DNA from: Streptomyces durocortorensis
GTDB lineage: Bacteria; Actinomycetota; Actinomycetes; Streptomycetales; Streptomycetaceae
NCBI RefSeq assembly: GCF_031760065.1
Contig: NZ_CP134500.1
Span: forward strand, 6,076,001 to 6,140,000
DNA: 64,000 nt
Reading direction: 5' to 3'
Every line of letters starts with the position of its first letter. Position 1 is the first letter of the stretch. The position numbers and the translations under genes are program-made. Positions 1-9,207 of the stretch are shown here, piece after piece. Below the pieces are notes generated by a model that ran no database searches, was not told the origin of the DNA, and worked only from the letters and a program-made list of their open reading frames with translations.

Positions 1-52
1 CAGTGAGCTGCTCTTCGACGAACTGGACGAACAGCTCACCGACGGGAAATGA
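1..52 (+). CDS. C-terminal 16 residues of an upstream gene (cut by window edge)
   Basis: An open frame enters from the left edge and ends at TGA 50-52, encoding an acidic tail rich in Leu, Asp and Glu (ends LTDGK). Too little is visible to name it. It is followed at 102 by the next plus-strand gene. Confidence 0.5.
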   Translation, partial: SELLFDELDEQLTDGK

Positions 53-101
53 CCGGGCCCGCATGCAATGATGCGGGCACATGCCGGACGCTGGGGGGCG
101 T

Positions 102-839
102 ATGGGAAGCACGGGCACGGTGCTGCGCGAATTGCGCGGCGCACAGAAGAGCGCCAAGGGCGTTTCGCTGTACTCGCGGTACGTGAACCGCCCGGCCGGG
201 CGGGTGCTGGCGGCCGGGGCGTATCGCATGGGGCTGACACCCAATCAAGTTACGCTGGTCAGCGCCTTGTTCACCTATTCCGCCCTCGCCGCGGTCGCGC
301 TCGCCGAGCCGTCGTGGACGCTCGCGGTCACCGTCTACGCGGCCCTGGCGGTCGGCTTCGCCTTCGACTCCGCCGACGGGCAGCTCGCCCGGCTCACCGG
401 CAAGGGCGGGCCCGACGGGGAGTGGCTGGACCATGTCGTGGACTGCGGGAAGCTGCTCCTCGTCCACACCGCGGTCCTGATCTCGTTCTACCGCTTCGGT
501 GAACTACCCTCTGATGCCTGGCTGTTGCTGCCACTGGGCTTCCAGCTGGCCGCCGTGCTCACCTTCTGCGCCGGGCTGCTGCGCGAACAGCTCGGCAAGG
601 CGGCGGCGAGCGCCCGCGGGCCGGCCTGGGCGGCACCGGCGGCGGCGCCGGTCTCCCGGGGGCGGGCCGTGGCGCTGCTGCCCGCCGACTACGGGGTGTT
701 CTGCCTGGTGTTCCTCCTGCTCGGCGCACCCGGAGCCTTCCGCGCCGGGTACGCCGTGCTGGCGGTGGTGCACACCCTGTTCCTCGCGGCCTTCCTGGCC
801 AAGTGGTTCAGGGAGCTGAAAGCGCTCCGGGCGGGCTGA
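102..839 (+). CDS. CDP-alcohol phosphatidyltransferase family membrane protein
   Basis: Integral membrane enzyme that would transfer a phospho-alcohol group from a CDP-alcohol to an acceptor alcohol. The family signature D-x2-DG-x2-AR-x8-G-x3-D-x3-D is complete: it starts at DSADGQLAR and its last two Asp lie in WLDHVVD. Several hydrophobic segments surround it. I chose ATG 102 because a GGGGGG ribosome site lies just before it, while ATG 81 has none. The 3' end overlaps by 32 bp the convergent cytidylyltransferase gene, whose product could supply the activated substrate. The actual alcohol (inositol-, glycerol- or ribitol-like) cannot be told from the sequence. Confidence 0.85.
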   Translation: MGSTGTVLRELRGAQKSAKGVSLYSRYVNRPAGRVLAAGAYRMGLTPNQVTLVSALFTYSALAAVALAEPSWTLAVTVYAALAVGFAFDSADGQLARLTGKGGPDGEWLDHVVDCGKLLLVHTAVLISFYRFGELPSDAWLLLPLGFQLAAVLTFCAGLLREQLGKAAASARGPAWAAPAAAPVSRGRAVALLPADYGVFCLVFLLLGAPGAFRAGYAVLAVVHTLFLAAFLAKWFRELKALRAG

Positions 840-1257
840 CGAGCACGTCCAGCGCCCGCCGCAGCTGGGTGCTGGACGTGTGCACGGTGTACGGGAAGTA
901 GACGACCTCCACGCCCACTTCGGCGAAGTCGCGCTCCAGCTTCAGGCCCTTGTCCGTGCCCCGCCAGTCGTCGCCCTTGAAGATCACGTCGAACCGGACC
1001 TGCTGCCAGGTCTCGACCTTGTCCGGCACGGTCTCCACGAACGCGGCGTCCACGAACCGCACGCTGCGGACGATCTCCAGTCGTTCGCGCAACGGGATCA
1101 CGGGCCGGTGGCCCTTGGCGAGGGCGGCCATCTCGTCCGAGACGACCCCCGCGACCAGGTAGTCGCACTGACTGCGGGCATGCCGCAGGATGTTCAGGTG
1201 ACCGACATGGAACAGGTCGTACACCCCGGGCGCGTAACCCACCCTGTGCTGCACCAT
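808..1257 (-). CDS. TagD-like nucleotidyltransferase (cytidylyltransferase/adenylyltransferase family)
   Basis: Small cytosolic nucleotidyltransferase of 149 residues. It has the HxGH motif in GVYDLFHVGHLN near the N-terminus and the C-terminal TSST..L segment of glycerol-3-phosphate cytidylyltransferase-like enzymes; an FKGDDW segment sits mid-protein. ATG 1257 follows GGGGGGAGAG, so a longer in-frame extension to 1470 is unlikely. It is convergent with, and overlaps, the CDP-alcohol phosphatidyltransferase gene, so I infer they form a CDP-alcohol pathway. The activated molecule is unknown. Confidence 0.8.
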   Translation of the reverse strand: MVQHRVGYAPGVYDLFHVGHLNILRHARSQCDYLVAGVVSDEMAALAKGHRPVIPLRERLEIVRSVRFVDAAFVETVPDKVETWQQVRFDVIFKGDDWRGTDKGLKLERDFAEVGVEVVYFPYTVHTSSTQLRRALDVLVSPPGALSAP

Positions 1258-1408
1258 CCGTATCTCTCCCCCCACGGTGAACGTGATCCGGTGATGTTCC
1301 AACGACCTTACTGTGAAGAACACTTGAGCAAGCCGTGAACGGATAAGCTCGACAGGGGCTGTTCCTCGGTGGGGACAGCGGCTGTCATGGGGGGAAGGCG
1401 ATCGTCCG

Positions 1409-2671
1409 ATGAGTGATGGAGCCAGGCGCGGGCCGTTCCGGGACCGCCGCCTTCTGGTGGTGTCGACCAACTATGCCCCGGAGGTCACGGGCATCGGCCC
1501 GTACGCTACCCAACTGGCCGAGCACTGGGCCGCGTCGGGTGCCCGGGTCAGGGCGCTGACCGGTATGCCGCACTACCCCGCCTGGCAGCTAGAGGAGGGC
1601 TACCGGGGCGTGTGGCGGACCGTGGAGATACGCGGTGGCGTCGGCGTGCACCGGCGCAGGCACTATGTGCCGTCCCGTCAGACCGCCCTGCGCCGAGCCG
1701 CGTTCGAGGCGAGCATCCTCGCCACCGGGCTCACCGCCCCGCCGCCGGGACGCCCCGACGCCGTGATCGCCCAGATGCCCAGCCTCGCGGGCGGCGTCAT
1801 CGGGGCCCGCCTCGCCCGTCGCCACCGCGTGCCCTACCTCCCCGTTGTCCAGGACCTGATGGGCGCCGCCGCCGCGCAGAGCGGCATCCGGGGCGGGGGC
1901 CGGGCGGCCGCCGTCGCCGCGGCCGCCGAGCGGTACGCGTTGCGCGGGGCCGCCCTCGTCGGCGTCATCCACGAGAGCTTCGTCCCCGGGGTCACCGCCC
2001 TCGGCGTGGACCCCGGCCGCATCCGCCTCGTCCCCAACTGGACCCATGTGCAAGGCCCCACCGCCGACCGGGCCGCCACCCGGGCCCGGTTCGGCTGGGC
2101 CGCCACCACCCCCGTCCTGCTGCACTCCGGCAACATGGGCCTCAAGCAGGGCCTGGAGGTGCTCATCGACACCGCCCGGCTGGCCCCGGACATCCGTGTC
2201 GTCCTGATGGGCGACGGCAACCAGCGCGACGCCCTGCGCGCCCGCGCCGAGGGACTGCCCAACGTGGAGTTCCTGGAGCCCGCGAGCGCCGAGGAGTTCC
2301 CCGACGTCCTCGCCGCCGCCGATGTCCTCGCGGTCACCCAGCGGGCCTCGGTCCTCGACATGAGCGTCCCCTCCAAGCTCACCTCCTACTTCGTCTCCGG
2401 ACGCCCCGTGCTCGCCTCCGTCGCCGACGAGGGCGGCACCGCCGACGAGGTCCGCCGCTCCGGGGCCGGGGTCCTCGTCGCCCCTGAGGACCCCGCCGCC
2501 CTCCTGGAAGCCGTACGCAAGTTCGCCGCCGACCCGGCCCGCGCCGACGCCCTCGGAGCCGAGGGGCCGCGGTACGTGGCACGCCACCTGAGCCGGGAGG
2601 CGGGCCTCGCCCGCTTCGACGAACTGCTCGCCGAGGTCCTGCGGGACGGACAAGGGGGCCCTCGCCGATGA
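1409..2671 (+). CDS. Glycosyltransferase family 4 (WcaI-like)
   Basis: Cytosolic retaining glycosyltransferase of 420 residues. The N-terminal Rossmann domain begins VVSTNYAPEVTGIGPYATQLAEHW, typical of WcaI-like colanic acid enzymes. The C-terminal nucleotide-sugar domain has LHSGNMGLKQGLEVLI and VTQRASVLDMSVPSKL. The end overlaps the next gene as ATGA (2668-2671), indicating coupling with the chain-length regulator. It probably adds one sugar of the exopolysaccharide repeat; donor and acceptor are not readable. Confidence 0.85.
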   Translation: MSDGARRGPFRDRRLLVVSTNYAPEVTGIGPYATQLAEHWAASGARVRALTGMPHYPAWQLEEGYRGVWRTVEIRGGVGVHRRRHYVPSRQTALRRAAFEASILATGLTAPPPGRPDAVIAQMPSLAGGVIGARLARRHRVPYLPVVQDLMGAAAAQSGIRGGGRAAAVAAAAERYALRGAALVGVIHESFVPGVTALGVDPGRIRLVPNWTHVQGPTADRAATRARFGWAATTPVLLHSGNMGLKQGLEVLIDTARLAPDIRVVLMGDGNQRDALRARAEGLPNVEFLEPASAEEFPDVLAAADVLAVTQRASVLDMSVPSKLTSYFVSGRPVLASVADEGGTADEVRRSGAGVLVAPEDPAALLEAVRKFAADPARADALGAEGPRYVARHLSREAGLARFDELLAEVLRDGQGGPRR

Positions 2672-4362
2672 CAGCCGTGAACCGGGTCCCGGACGACCAG
2701 GACGAGCCGGCGCTCCTGCGCGACCAGTTCCGCCAACTCCTCCGCTACCGAAGCCTGCTGGCCGCCGGCGTCGCCGTCGGACTGCTCGGCGGAGGCTATC
2801 TCGCGCTCGGCGGCGAGGAGACCTACACCGCCACCGGCGAAGTACTCGTCCGTTCCGCGATCTCCGACCCCTTCGCCGCCGGAGCCTCCGCCGACAAGGG
2901 CATCAACATCGGCTCCGAGCGCCAGACCGCCGTCAGCGACACCGTCGGCACCCTGGCCGCGGGCACCCTCCTCAAGGCGGGCGACGACGTCGCCGCCCGT
3001 AAGCTGCTGGACGGACTCCAGGTCACCAACCCCCCCAACACCCTCACCCTCCGCTTCTCCTACACCGGTGCCACCCCCGAGCAGTCCCGCGCCCGCGCCG
3101 AAGCCCTGGCAGGCGCGTATCTCGCCCATCGCAAGGCACGCACCGAGGACAGCATCAAGAACATGTCCGACGGCTACCGGGCCCAGCTCGGCCCGCTGGA
3201 GGAGAAGCGCGACATGCTGGAGAAGCAGATCGGCGCGGGCGCCGCCGACGACGTCACCAGTGCCCGCGCCAACATCATCGTCTCCATCTCCGAACTGAGC
3301 CGGAAGATCTCCGAGCTCAAGGCCCTGGACACCACCCCCGGCTATCTCAACAAGAAGCCCGTCGCCCCCACCTCGCCCACCGGGGCCGGCCTGCCCCTGC
3401 TGCTCGGGCTCGGCGGTGTCGTCGGTCTGGCGCTGGGGCTGCTGCTGTCCTGGGTGCGCCTCGTCTTCGACCCCGCCGTACGCTCCACCCGCGAGCTGGT
3501 CCACTCGCTCGGCGCCCCGCTGCTCGGCACCCTGCCCCGGGAGCGCGCCGCCACGGGCGGACTGCTCGCCATCGGCCGCAGCGGCTCCCGGCTCGCCGAG
3601 GAGTACCGCGCGGTCGCCTTCCGGCTCGCCTACGACCCGTCGTTCGCCGAGAGCCGCCGCCTGCTCGTCACCGCTCCGCGCGACGACAACGCGGCCGCCG
3701 CCGCGGCCGCGGCCAACCTCGCCGCCGCCTTCGCCGAGATGGGCCGTGACGTCCTGCTGGTCGAGGCCGATCTGCGCACCCCCTCCCTCGCCCGGGACCT
3801 GGGCTCCGCCGCCCACAAGGTGCGCCCGCCGCGCTGGGCCGCCGAGGAGGGCGACGGCAGCTGGCCCACCGGCGGCCGCTCGGGCGTGGACGTCCCCGGC
3901 TCCGGGGCCTTCACCCTGATCCCCGGCACCACCGTCGACAACGTCCCGCGCGTCCTCACCTCCCCGCCCGTCGGCCGCGTCGTCGCCGAGGCCGACCGCC
4001 CCGGCACCGTCGTCATCGTGCTCGCCCCGCCCGTCCTCTCCTACGCGGACGCGGTCGCCCTCGTCGACCGGGTGGCGGGCGTCATGATCGTGTGCGACCC
4101 GCGCGAGGTGCACCGCAGCGACCTGGAACGCATCCGCGAGATCATCGTCGCCTCCGGGGGCTCCGTCCTCGGTTCCCTGCTCCACCCGCCCCGGGGGCGG
4201 CTGCGCCGCGCGGAGCGGCGAGCGAAGTCCACCCGGCGCAGGGGAAGCGGCGGTGGCGGCGGACCCACTCCCACCGCAGAGCCGGACGCCCCCGAGCTCA
4301 CCGGCGATCCGACCGAGACCCTCGGACTGCGCTCCTTGACGCTCCCGGCGGCGCGACGGTGA
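2668..4362 (+). CDS. Wzz/bacterial tyrosine kinase-like chain-length regulator with degenerate nucleotide-binding site
   Basis: A 564-residue inner-membrane protein with transmembrane helices at about 29-48 and 239-262. They bracket an extracytoplasmic Wzz-like domain with a helical segment around ELSRKISELKAL. A cytoplasmic BY-kinase/MinD-like fold follows. The expected Walker A (GxGKS/T) is replaced by RDDNAAAAAAAANLAAAF at about 336-353. Walker A' is kept (VLLVEADLRTP), and the Walker B Asp is Ala (VVIVLAPPVLSYADA). The C-terminal tail is Arg/Lys- and Gly-rich without a tyrosine cluster. It likely sets polymer length as a non-catalytic scaffold. ATGA and GTGA overlaps on both sides couple it to the GT4 and flippase genes. 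Confidence 0.8.
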   Translation: MTAVNRVPDDQDEPALLRDQFRQLLRYRSLLAAGVAVGLLGGGYLALGGEETYTATGEVLVRSAISDPFAAGASADKGINIGSERQTAVSDTVGTLAAGTLLKAGDDVAARKLLDGLQVTNPPNTLTLRFSYTGATPEQSRARAEALAGAYLAHRKARTEDSIKNMSDGYRAQLGPLEEKRDMLEKQIGAGAADDVTSARANIIVSISELSRKISELKALDTTPGYLNKKPVAPTSPTGAGLPLLLGLGGVVGLALGLLLSWVRLVFDPAVRSTRELVHSLGAPLLGTLPRERAATGGLLAIGRSGSRLAEEYRAVAFRLAYDPSFAESRRLLVTAPRDDNAAAAAAAANLAAAFAEMGRDVLLVEADLRTPSLARDLGSAAHKVRPPRWAAEEGDGSWPTGGRSGVDVPGSGAFTLIPGTTVDNVPRVLTSPPVGRVVAEADRPGTVVIVLAPPVLSYADAVALVDRVAGVMIVCDPREVHRSDLERIREIIVASGGSVLGSLLHPPRGRLRRAERRAKSTRRRGSGGGGGPTPTAEPDAPELTGDPTETLGLRSLTLPAARR

Positions 4363-5603
4363 GAGCCCGCACGGCCGTCCTCTGCTCGGTCGCGGACCAG
4401 GGCGTGGCGGCGCTCACCAACATCCTCGTGCTGGTGGCCGCCGCCCGGCTCTCCACCGTCGCCGACTTCGCCCGCTTCTCCGCGGTCTACCTGGCCTTCA
4501 CCGTGCTGCTCGGCGTCTCGGGGGCGTACACCGGGCAGCCCCTCGTCCTCAAGCGCGGCGCGGGCGAGGAGACCCGGGGCGCCTGCCGCTCGGCCGTGAC
4601 CTTCACCGTGCTCGCCGCCGCCGTGCTCGGCATGCTCCTGGCCGCCGTCTGCGCCCTCGTCCCCGGAGACACGGCCCGCGCCCTGCTGATGCTCGGCCTG
4701 GTCCTGCCCGTGGTGCTGGGCCAGGACGCCGTCCGCTACGCCTTCTCCACGCTCCAGCAGCCCCACCACGCCCTGATCTCGGACCTGTTGCGGCTGGTCT
4801 GCGTACTCGCGGCCCTCTCCGTACAGGACTACGGGGCGGCCCCGGCCCGGCTGATCGCGGTCTGGGGCCTGTCCGCCCTGCCCGCCCTGCTGCTCTCCGC
4901 CGTCCTGCTCCGCCGTGCCACCGACGGGGCCCCGACGGCACTGCGCCCGATGCTGCGGCGCGGCCACCTCGGGCAGCGCTTCACCGTCGAGTTCGGCGTG
5001 GGCAACGCCACCAGCCAGCTGTCCGTCCTCGGCCTCGGCGCGGTCGGCAACCCCCTCCTGGTCGGGGCGCTGCGCGGGGCGACCACCCTCTTCGGGCCGC
5101 TGAACGTGCTGTTCACCTCCGCCACCTCCTTCGGCCCTCCGATCCTCGGCCGCGTCGGCGACGAACGCCGCCGGGTCCGGGCCACCGCCGCGCTCGCCGC
5201 CGCTCTCGCCACCACGGCCGCGCTCTGGGCCACGGTCCTCGCCCTGCTGCCCGACAGCGCAGGACGCCAACTCCTCGGCGACACCTGGCCCGTTGCCGCC
5301 GCACTGCTCCCCGCGACCGGCAGCCAGTACGCGGCGATGGCCGTCGGCACCTGCGGCCTGCTCGCCCTGCGCATGCTCGACCCGCGCACCACGCTCCCCA
5401 TCCAGATCGTCTTCTCACTCACCGCCGTGGCGTTCCTCGCGGGCGGTTACGTCATCGGGGGCGTCCCGGGCGCCGCCTGGGGCCTCTTCCTGGGCTCGCT
5501 CTGCAAGGCCACCGCTACCTGGATCAGGGTGGCCCGGCTGCGCCGACGGAAGGCCGCGCCCCAGGAGCCCGTCAGCGCCGACGCGCTGCCCGCTGCTCCC
5601 TGA
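4359..5603 (+). CDS. Wzx-like polysaccharide flippase (MOP superfamily)
   Basis: A hydrophobic protein of 414 residues with about 12 predicted helices, starting at GTG 4359, which overlaps the upstream stop as GTGA. The first helix motif (DQGVAALTNILVLVAAAR) and the mid-protein FTVEFGVGNATSQLSVLGLG resemble O-antigen/teichuronic acid flippases. Its place between a Wzz-like and a Wzy-like gene supports export of lipid-linked repeat units across the membrane. The 3' end overlaps the convergent polymerase gene by 32 bp. Confidence 0.78.
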   Translation: MRARTAVLCSVADQGVAALTNILVLVAAARLSTVADFARFSAVYLAFTVLLGVSGAYTGQPLVLKRGAGEETRGACRSAVTFTVLAAAVLGMLLAAVCALVPGDTARALLMLGLVLPVVLGQDAVRYAFSTLQQPHHALISDLLRLVCVLAALSVQDYGAAPARLIAVWGLSALPALLLSAVLLRRATDGAPTALRPMLRRGHLGQRFTVEFGVGNATSQLSVLGLGAVGNPLLVGALRGATTLFGPLNVLFTSATSFGPPILGRVGDERRRVRATAALAAALATTAALWATVLALLPDSAGRQLLGDTWPVAAALLPATGSQYAAMAVGTCGLLALRMLDPRTTLPIQIVFSLTAVAFLAGGYVIGGVPGAAWGLFLGSLCKATATWIRVARLRRRKAAPQEPVSADALPAAP

Positions 5604-7086
5604 ACGTGGTGATCAGCGCCAGACAGAGCACCGCGATGGCGAGCTTGCCCACTGCCTGGAGCAGTGGGCCGCGCAGCAGGATGAAGGTGTACCCGGCGAT
5701 CAGCGGGGCCGCGATGGCCAGCACACTGCCGGAGCCCGGGCCCGCCCGGGTGACCGCGAGGGCGTAGCGGCGGTCCGTGCGGGCCGCCGCGTAGCCGATC
5801 AGCGCCAGGCCGCCGGCCATTCCGGCCGGGCCGAGGTCCACCCAGAGCTCGGTCCACAGCGGGGCCGAGAGGTTGGTCATCCGCATCCCCATCCACTGCC
5901 CGACCCGGACCCCGGTGTCCTCCGGCTTTCCGCTCCACACCGACCGGGGCACGAAGAACAGCGCGGAGCCCGCCAGTTGACGGCCATAGGTGTGGCCCCG
6001 GGTGTCCACCCAGGAGATGGTGTTGGCGAACATCACCGTCTGGTCGTAGTCCTTGGTGGCCAGCGGCTCGAAAGCCGAGGCGGACTGCACGGTCCGCTGC
6101 CCCTCCTCGTCGTAGCGGAACTTGTCCGCGTACGGGAACAGCACCAGCGCCCCCACCACGCCCGCCGCGAGCACCGAGCGGTACATCGCCGCACTGCGCG
6201 GGAACGCCGTGAACAGCAACGACACCAGCACCGTCAGGAACCAGTAACGCGCGTTGGAGATCGGGTTGTTCACCACCAGATTGAGCGCCGCCAGCGCCAC
6301 CCACGCCAGCACCGTCGACGGGGTCCTCCGGGCCCGCCGGGAGGTCACCAGGCGGCGGGTGCAGAAGAGCAGTGCCAGCAGCGCGGGGACCGTGCCGAAG
6401 CCCTTCAGGAACGCCGAGCCGACGTTCGACTCGCCCGAGGCGACCCCGCTCGCCGCCACCGTCTCGCTGATCTCCTGCCTGCTGGAGAAGAAGACCGCGG
6501 GCCCGCCCAGCTTCAGCACGTAGTACCCGCTGGCCGCGAACGCGAGCAGCACCAGCAGCCGCAGCCGCACCGGATGCGCCACGGCGGGCCCGCCCGTCCC
6601 GCGCGCGGTCGGCGTACGGCGGCGCAGCGGCCGCCGCGAGGCCAGCAGCGCCCCCAGGTCGAAGGCCGCACATCCCACCAGGATCATCGCGATCGCCGTC
6701 ACCAGGTCCGAGCGCGGCCCCACCATCGGCGTCGGCGTCTGGCCGATGACCACCTGCGCGAACGGCGCCACGCCCATCGCGATGTAGACGAACATCCAGA
6801 AGACGCCCTGGAGCAGCCGCCGCCGGGTGGAGAGGATCATCGTCGCCAGCCGGGCCCCCGCGTAGCAGGTCAGCACCAACTGGAGCCAGTACGCCGTGTC
6901 CCGCACCCCGCTGCCGGGCTGCGCGGCGATCACCGCGGGCAGGAAGCAGACCAGACCCAGGATCAGCGGGACCGCCAGCGCCCGCGAGAGCATGGCCCAG
7001 GCGATCGGCCGGGCGGGCGGTTCGAGGGCCGTCGGCCGCGTCGGCGAAGGCTTCGGCGTGCGCGTCGGCGTGTGCACGGACGTCAT
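5572..7086 (-). CDS. Wzy-like O-antigen/exopolysaccharide polymerase
   Basis: A polytopic membrane protein of 504 residues with about 12 helices. It has a large extracytoplasmic loop around residues 300-400 (containing TVMFANTISWVDTRGHTYGR and SVWSGKPEDTGVRVGQ), as in Wzy-type polymerases. ATG 7086 follows GGGGGGCGG; an upstream ATG at 7116 lacks such a site. It lies divergent from the GT4 gene at 7192 and convergent with the flippase gene. Wzy proteins are assigned by topology and context more than by motifs, so the call is moderate. Confidence 0.7.
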   Translation of the reverse strand: MTSVHTPTRTPKPSPTRPTALEPPARPIAWAMLSRALAVPLILGLVCFLPAVIAAQPGSGVRDTAYWLQLVLTCYAGARLATMILSTRRRLLQGVFWMFVYIAMGVAPFAQVVIGQTPTPMVGPRSDLVTAIAMILVGCAAFDLGALLASRRPLRRRTPTARGTGGPAVAHPVRLRLLVLLAFAASGYYVLKLGGPAVFFSSRQEISETVAASGVASGESNVGSAFLKGFGTVPALLALLFCTRRLVTSRRARRTPSTVLAWVALAALNLVVNNPISNARYWFLTVLVSLLFTAFPRSAAMYRSVLAAGVVGALVLFPYADKFRYDEEGQRTVQSASAFEPLATKDYDQTVMFANTISWVDTRGHTYGRQLAGSALFFVPRSVWSGKPEDTGVRVGQWMGMRMTNLSAPLWTELWVDLGPAGMAGGLALIGYAAARTDRRYALAVTRAGPGSGSVLAIAAPLIAGYTFILLRGPLLQAVGKLAIAVLCLALITTFREQRAARRR

Positions 7087-7191
7087 CCGCCCCCCGTTCC
7101 GTGGACCGCTGAACACTCTAACGAATCAACCCACTTGGAGGGACGCAATGGCTACGCTGTGAACAGTCGGCCGAGGTTGAGGGGAACCCTG

Positions 7192-8355
7192 GTGAAAATC
7201 CTGCACGTTGTCACGCTCCACACCCCGGACCACGCGTTCGGCGGTCCGACCCGGGTGGCGCTCAACCTGTCCAAGGTCCAGCGGTCCGCCGGTGACGACG
7301 CCCGCATCATGGCCCTGGGCGACGGCTTCCCGGACGGTGAACTGCCCAGCAGTGTGGAGGGAGTTCCGGTCCACCTCTTCCAGGCCCGGCATCTGCTCCC
7401 GATGTTCGAGGTCAGCGGCATCACCTCCGCCGCCCTGCTGAGCACCGCCCGCCGCATGATGCGCGGCGCCGACCTCGTCCACGTCCACCTCATGCGGGAC
7501 CTGGTGACCCTGCCCGCCGCGCTGATCGCCCTCGCGACCCGTACCCCCCTGGTCGTGCAGACCCACGGCATGGTCGACCCGACCGAGAAGCGCGTCGCCC
7601 AGCTCACCGATCTGCTCGGAGTCCGCAAGGTGCTGCGGGAGGCGGACGCCGTCCTGCATCTGACCGAGATGGAACGGCTCGATGTGAACGCCGTCGCCGC
7701 ACCCGTCCCGCTCAGCCGTACCGTACGGCTGGTCAACGGGGTGCGCCCGCAGGAGCGCAAGCCCGCCCGCGACCCCGGCCGCCCGCCCACCGTGCTCTTC
7801 CTTGCCCGCATCCAGGAGCGCAAGCGGCCCGAGGACTTCGTCGCCGCGATGCCGCACGTCCTCGCCCGCCACCCGGACGCCCGCTTCGTGCTGGCCGGGC
7901 CCGACACCGGGGCCCTTCCCGAAACCCTCGCGCTGGCGGCCAGGTTGGGCGTTGCCGACTCCCTGGACCATGTCGGGCCGCTGGACCACGACGAGGTGCT
8001 CGCCGCCGGACGCGAGGCCGACGTGTACGTCCTCCCCTCCATCGAGGAGCCGCTCGGGGTCTCCGTCCTGGAGGCGATGTCGGTCGGCACCCCGGTCGTC
8101 ATCACCCGCACCTGCGGCCTGGGGCCCGATGTGGCCGAGACGGGCGCGGGACGGGTCATCGACAGCCGGGTCGGCGCGGACGCCGCCAACGCGCGCAAGG
8201 TCGCCGACGCCGTCCTGGAGCTGCTGGAGCCGGAGGCCGCCGAGCAGGCGGGCAAGGCCGCCTGGGAGCTGGTCAACGAGCGCTTCACCATCGAGGTGGT
8301 CACCACCACCCTCCGGCGGACCTACGAGGACGTGGTCCGCCGGAGGCGAGGGTGA
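7192..8355 (+). CDS. Glycosyltransferase family 4
   Basis: A 387-residue GT-B enzyme. The N-terminus (VKILHVVTLHTPDHAFGGPTR) is the acceptor domain. The C-terminus has VLFLARIQERKRPEDFVAAM and the E-x7-E signature in EEPLGVSVLEAMSVGTPVV, which binds the nucleotide sugar. GTG 7192 has GAGGGGA seven bases upstream. It is divergent from the polymerase gene and convergent with the GT2 gene 12 bp away. It is probably one of the repeat-unit transferases of this locus. Confidence 0.85.
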   Translation: MKILHVVTLHTPDHAFGGPTRVALNLSKVQRSAGDDARIMALGDGFPDGELPSSVEGVPVHLFQARHLLPMFEVSGITSAALLSTARRMMRGADLVHVHLMRDLVTLPAALIALATRTPLVVQTHGMVDPTEKRVAQLTDLLGVRKVLREADAVLHLTEMERLDVNAVAAPVPLSRTVRLVNGVRPQERKPARDPGRPPTVLFLARIQERKRPEDFVAAMPHVLARHPDARFVLAGPDTGALPETLALAARLGVADSLDHVGPLDHDEVLAAGREADVYVLPSIEEPLGVSVLEAMSVGTPVVITRTCGLGPDVAETGAGRVIDSRVGADAANARKVADAVLELLEPEAAEQAGKAAWELVNERFTIEVVTTTLRRTYEDVVRRRRG

Positions 8356-8367
8356 CCGGCTGACTCG

Positions 8368-9207
8368 TCAACGTACGGGCTTCTCACGGGATTTGAGAGC
8401 GATCTGCCAGCGGTAGAAGCTCATCGCCAGCGCGAAGTCGAACCCCGCCCGGCCGTCCAGGAAGCCCCGCCGGTAGAGGTACATGTACGCGAACGACACC
8501 ACCGGCTTGAACGGCGCCTTGTGGAACAACTGCCCCTGCCGCGACTTGACCTGACGCACCTGCTCCTTCACCTCGGGGTGGTGCTCCAGCCACGCCTCCC
8601 AGTCCGAGTAGCGGTTGTGCCGCTCGAACCAGGCGGTGACCGGGTCGAGGTCCTGGTGCTCGATCGGGTGCCTCAGCGTCCCCACGCTTGCCGCGACCGG
8701 CTGGTAGTGGCCCTCCACCTCCCCGATCCCCGGCGCGTCCAGATCCCCGCCCTCCGGGTAGTGGCAGCGGGTCCGGTCGGTCAACGACCGCTTGCGGATG
8801 GTGTATCCGTGGCGCAGCCGCTTCCCCGAGAACCAGTAGCCGAGGGGGATGTCGTACGCGGCGGGCTTCGGCGCCGCCGGGTTCCGGAAGGTCTGCCGCA
8901 GTTCGGCCAGCAGCCGCGGGCTGAGCCGCTCGTCCCCGTCGAGCAGCAGAATCCAGTCCAGGTCGGTGCGGACGTTCTCCAGGCACCACTGCTTCTTCCG
9001 GGGATGGCCCCCGTCCCAGGTGTACGTGACCACCTCGGCCCCGCACTCCTCGGCGATCTTCACGGTGTCGTCGGTGCTGTGCGAGTCCACCACCACGACC
9101 GCCTCGAAGTGGCCGAGCACCGACTTCACCGCCTCGGCGATGTTCAGTCCCTCGTTCTTGGTGGGGATCGCCACCGCTATCGGGAGCTTCGTCTTACCTG
9201 CGGTCAT
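8368..9207 (-). CDS. Glycosyltransferase family 2 (WaaE/KdtX-like)
   Basis: An inverting GT-A enzyme of 279 residues. It has the N-terminal IPTKNEGLNIAEAV, the UDP/metal-contacting VVDSHSTDDT, and the DxD-like LLLDGDERLSPRLL. The GKRLRHGY and Trp/His-rich C-terminal half are typical of the WaaE-like branch. It starts at ATG 9207, overlapping the lipoprotein stop as ATGA, and is the last gene of the operon that begins with gmd. It likely adds a sugar to the polymer; the specificity is unknown. Confidence 0.82.
   Translation of the reverse strand: MTAGKTKLPIAVAIPTKNEGLNIAEAVKSVLGHFEAVVVVDSHSTDDTVKIAEECGAEVVTYTWDGGHPRKKQWCLENVRTDLDWILLLDGDERLSPRLLAELRQTFRNPAAPKPAAYDIPLGYWFSGKRLRHGYTIRKRSLTDRTRCHYPEGGDLDAPGIGEVEGHYQPVAASVGTLRHPIEHQDLDPVTAWFERHNRYSDWEAWLEHHPEVKEQVRQVKSRQGQLFHKAPFKPVVSFAYMYLYRRGFLDGRAGFDFALAMSFYRWQIALKSREKPVR

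Noticed and set aside
2386..4185. 599-residue minus-strand frame
   Set aside because: Shadow of the Wzz-like gene, created by GC-rich third positions.
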